Below, one piece after another: positions 10,470 to 19,313 of a stretch of DNA of 19,802 nt. The DNA comes from Eimeria necatrix (lineage: Eukaryota; Apicomplexa; Conoidasida; Eucoccidiorida; Eimeriidae), in assembly GCF_000499385.1 (NCBI RefSeq), contig NW_013654531.1, positions 1 through 19,802 of the forward strand. The letters run 5' to 3'. Every line of letters begins with the position of its first letter. Position 1 is the stretch's first letter. Position numbers and translations under genes: made by a program. Under the pieces are notes generated by a model. It was not told the origin of the DNA. It did not search any database and saw only the letters and a program-made list of their open reading frames with translations.

Positions 10470-13400
10470 ATGGTGCCTCCAGCATACCCTGCACCAGTGA
10501 CGGCTAGCATGGCGGCAGCGGCCAAGCAGCCTCGCAAGGCGGTTCAGTCAAATTACCACCAGAGCACGAGTCAACAGCATGCAGCAGAGGTAGGTCAGGA
10601 CGACCATCTCTATTTGGTGAAGTTGAGGCCCCTGCTTGCGAGTATAGCTAACAAATATTACGAACAAGGGAGCTCTGAGTAGCTTTGCACTGCGGCGCGT
10701 CTGGTCGCTACAAATTTGCTTGCTCAGCGAGCAACACAGCCCCGCATTAGCGCACAGGTGGAACCTAGGAATCCCACGCTACAGAGTAGCGAAGCATAGG
10801 GTCAAGCATAAGGCCATCCACATCCTGCTTGCGCCAACAGGACGAACAGATGTCCTTGAAGGACCTGTTGCAGCAGCTGCATGTCGTGGTGGAGGACTTG
10901 GCGGTCTTGGATAGCTCTCTTACTGCTCTTTTTGAAACTGCGCCAAACACGGACGTAACGGAGCATCAGCAGTTAGTCCAGGTGGGGCAGGCTCATTGTA
11001 TCGTGCTGCCCAGAGTGCGTCGCATGAAACCAAAGAGCCCAGTGACAGGCTGTTCAGACTTATCAGCAGCGATCTTGTTTATCATGCTGCTGGGTGTCTT
11101 TTAATCAGTTCCGGAGCCGTGTGGCGCGTCGCATAAGTCGCTATGGGCAGCTGTCAAAGAACTTGGCCCAAATTGTGGAAAAGATAATTTCCTGCAATTC
11201 GTCTCAGCCTCTGGATGCTTCTCGTCATCGAGAATCCTTCCACCCCAGGCAGCTTCACGAGCTTGATGCTCTGCTCAAGCAGCACCAGCAACGCCTGCAA
11301 AAGTAAGCCTGCACATGCCCGTGCTACCGCCTTGCGCTTTACCGTTTTTCTCGCGGTTTTTCCGACGTTCCACATGCCCCATCCAATCTAAAAAGAGTCT
11401 CATTTTCAGGTTAATGGACCGCTCTGCAGGCGCCGAGCTGCAGCTGCTGATCTTTGAGTTATGGCGTTCTGCAAACCTCAATGCACACGTATAATCTTGC
11501 GTGCACCCTCTCTCTACTTGTGTACATGCGTATGCATGTGGATATTTTTGTATGTATATTCTATCACTCCATATGTGTTTGGACATCGGGATTGTGTTGC
11601 AATCCCGATGCTGCATTACTTGCTTGATCGCATCTTCAGTCATGTTCACATCTGCTTGCTGCGGTTCACTGGACTGCATGAGTGCAGGTACAAGTCACAG
11701 TTTGCTGCCTGGTGGCAGAACACAGAACGGCACTTCCACACGATGCGGATGGCGAATTATGTATGTTCGGTCCAGGAGAGGTAGGTGGGATCACTCATGT
11801 AGAGCTGTAGCTGCATTGTCCCAACACGCAAATCTTAGGTTTGCAGAAGTGGATGTTTTGCTCTTGATATTTACAAGCATTGCCCTGCCAAAATTTAATC
11901 CCAATTCCTAGCAACCGGATATAAAGGAAACTTTGTGCGCGGTACCAGTGCACCGTGTCTCAGGGCACAGACTGCAGTAGGAGTCTCTGCTCGTGAAGGA
12001 CCTTCTGCGGGCCCCTCTCGCAGTGGAGGCCCGCGTGTAGAGCCTGTAAGAGCCAAGGCGACAGCTGGGGAGCAGCTGGCGTTTGCGCCTGTGCCCCCTA
12101 AGTCCCAAGATGGTGCGGTGAAGCCAGGAGGCTTGCACAGAGTCTCCCAACCCGTGCCACACAACCAGCAACTGCTGCAGGAGACTGGACAAGCGATGGT
12201 GAAGGAAGTGCAACGCATGCAAGCCACAGAAGAGCAGCTGCAGCAGTCGTCTAGTGCCTTGGAACAAACGGAGTCATCCTACAACGGTCAGACATGTGCT
12301 GCATACTAATATACGACCGGTGGTCGACTCGCCATGTCCCCAAATCTATCTTTATGTGAACAGGAAGAAAACTGAGTGGCGTCGCAGCACCTACTGGTTT
12401 GCACTAAAGGGCTAGAGTTGCTTGGGCTTTCAGTGGATTGTAGAAATTGCTTGTGGCATCGTGGGCATCAAATTGACTGGAGGGGTTCAGTTTTTTACAC
12501 TTTATGCACCAGTTGCGTATCTACGGAAACGAATGCGAGTAAGATGGCTTCATTTGTCGCGCCAGAGCCTCAGTTCGCCTTGAACCTTATGGATACGTGA
12601 AAATGAGCGAACAATGCAGCGTGCCAATTGCAGTCGAGAGGGGCCAGATGGGAGAAGTAAGGGCTCCTATTCGGCCAAAAATTCTGGACAGGATCCGAAG
12701 GCTGCTATAAGCCTGCTCTACCGTGGGTGGAGCCGCGGATGTTGCACTGCCCAGTGAATGCGTCGTGCCAAGAAGAGCCAGAGTAGGCGGGGCAGAGCTC
12801 AGTGGCGCTTGCTGTTGCTGCTGCTGGTGCTGGTGCTGCAGTCTTTGGCGCGCGACTCTCAAGCGCGACAGGGATGCTGCAGGCTTTGAAGAAGAGGTAC
12901 ACAATTCCTTGGATGCCCAGCGCAGCTTCAGGGTATCAGGGAGAAAAAGCAGAGAACAGCAGATGGCATCCAAGCACAAAACAATATATTGACGTCAAAA
13001 AGGTGGAAAACCAACAGCATGCATGCTCGCCTCTTTGTAACGACAGTGATTTTTGCCTTATGCTGAGGGCTGCTTTGAGCGAGACCGCGGAACGCCCATG
13101 CTGGCAATGCGCTTACAGCAATGGCCCCTCTCTTTTCTTGGTGTTGAGTGCACGCGCAGTATACAAGCTCTCGTCATCTCATGAATATCTGTGTTGCCTC
13201 TTCATTGGGGCACTTGGGCTATGTGCATTCAGAAGATTGAATACGTGTCTGTTGGAGGCCCGAGCTGCCTGCACTACTTCGTGTTCTGTGTTTCCTTCTT
13301 GCGCTCTCTTTTTACGTATGCGCTGTTGCATGTGATACCTTGTTGAACTGGTGGACGAACTATGGGATTGCAGCGATCTACTGGAGTGTTTATGCTTGGA

Positions 13401-14828
13401 TTTCTTAACTCTGGTGGACCGTCCCACAAAGTGACCGTGGATGACGAGTGGGGCTCAAGGCGAACTACGACGCATGGCATTTCCCGTTGCCACAGCGCAA
13501 TCCTGCGAAGCCCAGCTATAAATATCGTACAGATTAGATTCTTTTTCTGTTTTCTTGGAGGCATGCTGAGCCTGGCTTCTGGTTAAGAACACAGAAGGCA
13601 GGAGCGATTTCAGATGGCTAATATCTTGCAGCACCGGATTTCGCGTTTCGACTGCTGCTGTAAAGCCTCTGACCCACTTGTGCCTCCTTACTCAAGGATG
13701 CCGTCGAATTGTTTGATGCATGCGCAATTCAGCTCTTAGGACATCTTCGCATGCGTTTTATTTTTGTTCATGTCGCGACCGCAAAACATTTTGGGGAAAA
13801 TTAACGGCAGGTAGTGAAGCCAGTGAAGGCTGATGATATCTCTTAGTTCTTTGTTGTGTTCGTTTCCTGTCGGTCTGCTGTCTGCTACAGGTCTGCGTCT
13901 GATTCAGAGCTTATTTGGTTCGCGTTCCTCTTCTTCCTGGGGTGCTGCGCATTCGTCCTGCTGAGACGTCTGGGGCTATTGAAGCTTGTTTTGCGTGTGC
14001 GCGTCTCAATATAAGTTGGTTAGATTTGAAGCGGAAATCCTTTCCAAGGGCTTCTTTTCGTGGGCACCGACGGTTTACTTCCATTGCGAGTCAAAAGTCG
14101 CATGGTCTGTGTGCTCCTAGTGCAGAGGACCACAGCGCCATTGCTTATTTAATGTTGTTCAAAGTTTTGTGCGTCTTTATTCAATTATGCTTTAGGTGGC
14201 CTTTTTTTCGCTCCGGCATTCTGTATCTCTGGCTCTCTGGACTGCAGATCGGATCACATTGGCCGTGGCGTGGGTGTGGGAAAAGCTGCTTGGGGGGTAT
14301 AGCGAGTCTGACGTGCTCTTGGGGTCTCCAGATGTTGATAACTTGAGCATAATTTCTCAGCCTTCACCTATTACTTCCCCAGCTGTGTCAAAGCTGATTG
14401 CTACTTCCGCCGCAAGCGCCATTGCAGCAGCCTCCACACCCTCCAAACTTAACCCGACTCACGGTGCAGCTAGCAACCACAGCCTTAATCTACCAGAAAG
14501 GCACGACAAGAGAGAATGGAACCTCAAAAGCAAGACCAATATTCCTGCAGTGACAGTTCTGGGGGAAGAGGAGCCAATGGATGACGTTCCGAATATTTCT
14601 CGGCATCAACATGATAACGTGCGACATGACTTTCGAAAGAGCGGTGGGCTTTCGGGTACGCAACCGAGGGACAAAGCCCCAGAATGGCATATACCGAAGG
14701 GATTACAAGCGGAGGACATCAACAGGGCTGCAGCAAATGAGGTGGCAATTCCGAAACCAACACCGTATTCAAATGCAGCTTCACATAGCAAACTTAATAG
14801 GCAATTCGTTACTGCGCGTCAGCAGTGA
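10470..14828 (+). CDS. SEC20: Sec20-like SNARE, nine exons
   Basis: This gene encodes a homologue of Sec20 (BNIP1 family), the Golgi-to-ER SNARE that works with Ufe1/syntaxin-18, Use1 and Sec22. Exons are 10470-10589, 10841-10981, 11109-11302, 11410-11488, 11701-11780, 11964-12286, 12842-12896, 13891-13987 and 14196-14828. Phases agree at every join, giving 573 residues. Visible features are coiled-coil segments (41-152), W-R-S-A-N-L (near 171) resembling the BNIP1 signature WRKANL, and the SNARE helix (about 275-331). A charged S-D-S-E then leads into an 18-residue transmembrane segment (338-355) and R-R-L-G-L-L-K. Oddities are a 210-codon last exon after the membrane anchor and a CTG run forming the exon 7 acceptor tract. 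Least certain are exon 5 (11695 is also possible), the exon 6 start (11949 is possible) and the exon 8 donor (13987, 13996 or 14002). If exon 8 is read through, the protein stops at 14012-14014. Confidence 0.8.
11584..11610. repeat. Perfect 11-bp hairpin inside Sec20 intron 4
   Basis: CATCGGGATTG (11584-11594) and CAATCCCGATG (11600-11610) are exact reverse complements around a 5-nt loop TGTTG. They lie within the intron between exons 4 and 5, in an otherwise pyrimidine-rich intron. Confidence 0.75.
12808..12841 (+). repeat. CTG-type triplet run at a 3' splice site
   Basis: An imperfect CTG/GCT run ends in CTGCAG, and its last AG is the acceptor of Sec20 exon 7 (12842). CAG/CTG triplet tracts are characteristic of Eimeria genomes, usually inside coding sequence. 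Here phase and homology place it in the intron, as the pyrimidine-rich tract. On the minus strand it would read as polyglutamine, which I reject as coding. Confidence 0.65.
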
Positions 14829-15584
14829 TCAGAAAAAGAGCAATATGCCTTGTACGCTGTACTTGGCCCGATAGAGGAAAACGAAAAACTGCTTCAGTGA
14901 ATCTAGTGGAGCTACCTGAAGGAATTCAGCGGTGACTGATGAAGCATCGCGGGCAAAAGCACCAGTAGTGAACGGTGGATTCTAATCGAGCGTATACTGA
15001 TTTGTATTTCTAGAATTGTGAAAGTTGTGTGTATGGCTACTGAGGAGGTCTTCCAATCGGACTGTAGTAGCCGCTGGTGGTAAGAGCCATTACCTGCGGA
15101 CGGAAGAGTATTTGCCTGAACAGCTATTAACGGTAGGCAAGGAAGTAGCCAGTCCCATTTGCGCCGATCCAGCATGGTTTTGTCTTCATGGAGTGTAAGC
15201 GCACTCAACGGGGTGGTAAGCATCGTCGGAAAGTGGTGTGCTCACCCTGCTCCCTCGCAGGGTCGGCCCGCAGCTGGCGGCTCCTCTGCAGTAACATGTG
15301 TATCCCTGCTGGGTTGGGGGTGCCGCTCCGTTGATTTTTCAGCTTTAGGAAGAAACAAGGGAGAAGCACTGAGCACTCTCGCGAGACGTCTGCCTCAGCA
15401 CGGGAATAACCCAACGCATGACAGTCCGATTCGTATTTGCATAGCAGACAACATAGTGCATATGTACATACGTTATTGGCAGGTGCCGCATGAGTCAAGA
15501 GGAAGCCAAGGAGCTCCATTGCATCAGTAGGAGTTGTTGTGAGATTCAGAAAGGCTATTGGTCCATGTCATGTAGAGAGGGCAC
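14829..15584. other. Intergenic stretch after the Sec20-like gene
   Basis: This presumably starts with the 3' UTR of the SNARE gene. Frames 15159-15530 (plus) and 15205-15519 (minus) overlap each other, and neither resembles a family I know. Nothing else was recognised. Confidence 0.4.
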
Positions 15585-15872
15585 GGAACAAGTACGCCGT
15601 TTTTTATTTCAAATACAACAGGGTTTTGTTGGTTCGCATACAGTAATAGAGAATTGCTGGAGGTTGTCTGCAAGCTCGAAGAAAAGTTTAGCAGGAAAGT
15701 ACGCTTAAGTCGTTGCGCAGTAAATTGCCACGTAGTAAGGAACAAGTAGGCATTTATTATTTGAAGCACGACAGAATTTTGTTGGTTAGCATACAGTAAC
15801 AAAGAATTGCTGGGGGCCGTCTGCAAGCCCTAAGGAAAATTTAGCAGGAGAATAGGATTAAATCGTTGTGGA
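15585..15872. repeat. Two-copy imperfect tandem repeat, period 154 bp
   Basis: Copy 1 (about 15585-15719) and copy 2 (about 15739-15872) align over roughly 135 bases. Shared landmarks are GGAACAAGTA, TTTTGTTGGTT, GCATACAGTAA, AGAATTGCTGG, GTCTGCAAGC, TTTAGCAGGA and TCGTTG. The minus-strand frame across it repeats the peptide SNSLLLYANQQN, which is a by-product of the duplication. It lies about 550 bp upstream of the old retroelement remnant; a link is unproven. Confidence 0.8.
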
Positions 15873-16419
15873 ATTAGCCCCACAGCGCATGAAACACCGT
15901 ATGTTTCCACTCCGTCAAAAGAATCAACTGCACGGGAATGAAATACTGCGACTTGAGTACGAATGCAAATTCGCGTAAAGCAGTGAACAAGCGCGTATCG
16001 TGTACATTTTCTCTGTGTAGCGCGGAGAATTTTCCTTCCTGGTGAGCTGGAGGGCTGAATGAATCAAATGCGACAAGTTTTGCGATCACGTGCTTTTACC
16101 GAATAGAATAGTACCTTAAAAATAGGAATAAGGCATCATTTTGAATCATAAATTCGCCGTGCAGCTCCAATACTCCCTAGGGATAGGAACTGTTTCTTTA
16201 CGTCCCAGGGAAGCCCGGGAAGCCGCCTTTTCCATCACGCTTATTTCACTTTGTGCCTACAGTTTTCATATTTTCAGATTTTTCCGAGCAATAGTTTGGA
16301 CGTTGTCTCCCTTTCTTAAGGGAGGTACTGTTGTATAGCCCTCCTCGACCTCCAAATACCGAGTGTGCTAACAATTTTTAAAGCCTATCAGACACTCCGA
16401 GTATTCGACTAATTTTGCA
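15873..16419. other. Stretch between tandem repeat and retroelement remnant
   Basis: No gene is recognised. It could hold the decayed 5' end (LTR, leader, Gag N-terminus) of the retroelement that follows, but I find neither an LTR boundary nor a primer-binding site here. Confidence 0.35.
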
Positions 16420-17321
16420 AAAATCGTAGCAGAGAGGACAGAGATTTCAGAGGCCGAGGTACTGGAGTACTACATGGGCAACTATCAGTCGAGTTGTGCA
16501 GGGGTTTAACCAGATGCTACCACACGAAGCAACAGCTGCACTCATTAATTTACAAGGCCCGTGGACTTTTCATGCTGATGTGAGGAGGAGACATCGCAAC
16601 GAGTTGTCTCTTAGCGTAGGCGCAGGAAGACCGCGGGAGCAAGGATTCTCCGCCAGTCCTATGTGTCGAGAGACGCTGCCCAAGCCAGGCGAGCCTGTAA
16701 GCTCCATGTGTTACGAGTTCAAGGGAAATGGCGTTTGTCCCAAGACTGCCCCGTACGCAGCGGAAACATCCAGCGGACCAGAGAGACATGCCTGCGATGT
16801 GGAGGTGTGGATCACTAAGGCAGAGGCTGTGCCACACCACCGAAGCCCCCTCTCTAGTATAACGAAGCCGCAAGAGGTACCTCCTGGCCGCCTAAGCGGA
16901 CAGGATAACAGCGGCTACGCCTTGGAGCTATGGGAGATGAACGTCACAGGCACAGGGGCCATGGAGGGGAGTTACTGTGCACTATAGCCACGGGGCCGAA
17001 CGCTGTCGAAGTCTCCTCAAGCTGGGGGCAGAGCCTGCTACAGCAAGAAATAGGGGCACCCTCTTTCTTTCTTACCGAGTTGAGGCTACATATGGACCTA
17101 CGGAGAGCAAAGAAGGAACAACGGCCTGACCAAAGGAGAAGAAGAGCGCTAACGTGAGCACAAACTGCCCGAGGAAATGCGTTACTGCAGAGAAAGGCCA
17201 AATGCAGAAAACGGTTATCCTCGAGGAAACCTAAGGCACCCCAGAGTGGTGGCGAGATCATCAGAGTGCGGGGATAGTGGCCGAGGGCCACGGGACGTTG
17301 TGTAGCATGGGCATAACAGCT
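16420..17321 (+). pseudogene. Decayed Gag of an old Ty3/Gypsy element
   Basis: The C-terminal half of a Gag capsid survives in shifting frames. V-L-E-Y-Y-M-G-N lies at about 16456-16480 in one frame. RVVQGFNQMLPHEAT and following residues lie in the frame that stays open to 16987. At 16709-16750 that frame shows the spacing of a CCHC zinc knuckle (C-x2-C-x4-H-x4-C), but only the first Cys remains; the other positions are Phe, Val and Ala. A basic stretch (RRAKKEQRPDQRRRR, about 17100-17150) in yet another frame may be the nucleocapsid end. Several frame changes show it is dead. It is continuous with the pol remnant downstream. Confidence 0.65.
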
Positions 17322-18763
17322 GTGCTTGTTTTTCAGATAATACGGAACAATTGTGAGGGGCTCGTGGACACGGTCGCACCGCGAAGTTTTATTATCCCGT
17401 CATTCGTCAAGTAACTAGGCCTGCGGGTGCGTCACTTTCATAAGGCACATCGTGTCGCTGTAGCCATTGGGGAGCAGTTGCATATTTACCGCGTTGTGAA
17501 CGGGTTAAAACTATGTGGTCTGGAGGCGAACGCTTATCGAAAAATTGTCTAGTACGCTCTTTTGCCTCGGTTGGAATGTCTGACTGGCCTTAGGGTGGCT
17601 TGGTGCTTCCAGTCTGACAAACTATGCACATACGTGGCTGGTCGCTGGTGCAATATCTCGGTGAAACAATCAAATGAGGTCATGGACAAAGAACAGCGGT
17701 CTCGGAAAGCGCTGCTAAAGCCACCTACAGAGCATGCCTAAGACGAACTGACTCACCAGGTGTCCAGGATGACAGCGAGAAAAGCATCTATGCTCTTTCA
17801 CTCTTTCGCCAAGGAACTTAAGGGATACCACCGGGCAAACGCCAAGTTGCTCATCAAGGAGGCTTTGCGTCAAGTGGGGGACGACAATTGTGCGTTCCTG
17901 GCGTTACCTTGCATGACGTCGCTAGTCATCATCCACCTGTGTGAAGAGTGCCAGGGACCCTTGTTGTGTATGCTGGTCGTGCATTCTAGCGGGATACCAA
18001 CAGTACACTCCTGCTTCCTTTTCGCGACCTCTCCACAATCTGATACTGGCGATGAAGAGTCGCCATGTTCAGCAGCCTCCCTCAGTTACACGCAGTTTGA
18101 CGAGTGGATACTGCTGGACGAGGCTTGGCAGATGTGCCCGCCCATAGTTGAGGTCCTCAAAGACCTGAAGGTCTTCTGAGACAGCGTCGCTGTAGGGTTG
18201 CCTCCAAAGCAACCGTACGACCACCACATGCTACTACAAACAGGCCAGCTCTCACCCAAGGCAGCCATATACTGCAGGCCACCAGAGCAGCTCGAATTCC
18301 ACAGGCGTGAAGTCTGGCGTTAAATCTCCATGGTTTTGGCTAATGGGTAGATAGATTTGACCTATTCACCTACTACCCGACATCTTAGCAGTTCTACCTT
18401 ACGTGCCTCTACCATCGTGCTTGAAAAGCACGATGACGATGCTGGTAGCGAGCAGAAAAAGCGCATGGCGGTCAACTACCACGCTCTAAAGGCGCTTACA
18501 ATGGCCCCTACCTTTCCATAACCCCTCCATCCAAACTAGTATAGAGATATTTGCCAGCACTAAATATTCATTTACTCTTGAACTCGACGCTGGCTTTCAC
18601 TAATTGGATGTCCAAGGCAGACAGGTGGAAGGCGCCCTTTCGCTCTGTTCTGGGTTTACTGGAGTACAAGGTTGTACCATTCGACCTAAGGCCTGGCGAG
18701 CTGATGGAATCGCTGCTTCCACTACATGCAGAGCTCAGTGCCTTATTAGGTGCATCCCGATAA
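17322..18763 (+). pseudogene. Decayed Pol (protease, linker, reverse transcriptase) of the same old element
   Basis: One frame carries pol from about 17322 to 18518. It begins with an aspartic protease: G-L-V-D-T-V-A-P-R-S-F-I-I-P-S (17358-17402), where the family has a DTG active site. Next comes the pre-RT linker, including GLPPKQPYDHHMLLQTGQL (from about 18192) and RPPEQLEFHRREV. The first RT motif follows (RMAVNYHALKALTMAPTFP, to 18518). Two further frames continue it: FTLELDAGFH (ending 18600), then KAPFRSVLGLLEYKVVPF (from about 18629). In-frame stops lie at 17412, 17550, 17739, 18177, 18321, 18348 and 18519. The order PR-RT and the motif wording identify a Ty3/Gypsy, probably chromovirus-like, element. 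RNase H and integrase are absent: the remnant ends at the LTR at 18798. Confidence 0.85.
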
Positions 18764-18797
18764 ATCACGCGAAAATTCCTTAAATCTACATAATCAG

Positions 18798-19211
18798 TGT
18801 AGTGCACAGGCACTACAATAGGGCTTGCTGGTGACCTATAGACGATAGCTAGCTAGCGACCTACAAGGGGTCGCAACACTGGAGGAGGACAGGACCCTCC
18901 TACTAGGATAAAAGTAAGGCAAATTGTCTACGAATTAATATGCATACGCGAAATGTGTGGAAATTTTGTGGAGACTGGAGCTGGCAATAGCGCCGGCACC
19001 AGTACAGGCCTCCTCCCCATAGGGCCTAGGAGGCGAGCTCCTAGAGTGGGGCAAGTCGAACAGACATATTTTGAAAAACTTAAGAATTATTGTATTTCGA
19101 TAAAAATAAGCTACAGTTTCCAGGAAATGGGCCTACGTTAGGTGCCGTTTGTAGGCCCTGCTCGAGGGGCAGGTAACAGCGTAGTCGCAGCAGTAGGCGC
19201 TGTGCACTACA
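18798..19211 (+). repeat. 5' LTR, 414 bp
   Basis: It begins TGTAGTGCACAG (18798-18809) and ends CTGTGCACTACA (19200-19211), an exact 12-bp inverted terminal repeat with the usual TG...CA ends. The right end stands two bases before a primer-binding site, which fixes the boundary independently. A TATA-like GGATAAAAG lies at 18906-18914 and an A-rich GATAAAAATAAG near 19099. These could be the promoter and polyadenylation region, but this is tentative. No second copy is visible in the window. Confidence 0.82.
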
Positions 19212-19213
19212 TT

Positions 19214-19231
19214 TGGGGGCTCTTCCGGGAC
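19214..19231 (+). other. Primer-binding site, tRNA-Pro type
   Basis: TGGGGGCTCTTCCGGGAC stands two bases after the LTR. It matches the well-known 18-nt tRNA-Pro primer-binding site of mammalian gammaretroviruses at 16 of 18 positions; the differences are positions 10 and 18. Reverse transcription would start here from the 3' end of a host tRNA-Pro. Confidence 0.8.
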
Positions 19232-19313
19232 GAAATCTTTGTTCTTCCCGGACTTGGGAGTAGAAATACCATGTTTTAATAACTCGTGCCTAGACATCTT
19301 CGCTCGGTAAGGG

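Larger units (their letters stand above)
16420..18797 (+). mobile_element. Old, truncated Ty3/Gypsy retroelement remnant
   Basis: Gag C-terminus, zinc knuckle, protease and reverse transcriptase follow in canonical order on one strand over 2.4 kb. The left end is decayed beyond recognition, and the right end is cut within RT at the start of a younger LTR. Chromovirus-like LTR elements are known from Eimeria genomes, generally in degraded form. Confidence 0.8.

Noticed and set aside
10039..10494. Minus-strand frame of 151 codons
   Set aside because: Long but with no recognised motif, and it overlaps the start of the Sec20-like gene in antisense; kept only as a remark.
12587..12979. Minus-strand frame with a polyglutamine run
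   Set aside because: It is the reverse of the CTG tract before Sec20 exon 7; phase and homology place coding on the plus strand here.
18798..18840. Reading the bases after 18798 as continuation of RT (codons for V-V-H after YxDD)
   Set aside because: Only three or four residues fit and no later RT motif follows in any frame; the 12-bp terminal repeat plus primer-binding site explain the boundary better.
18953..19141. Open frame within the LTR
   Set aside because: It lies wholly inside the 414-bp LTR and shows no RT, RNase H or other motif; LTRs normally do not code.
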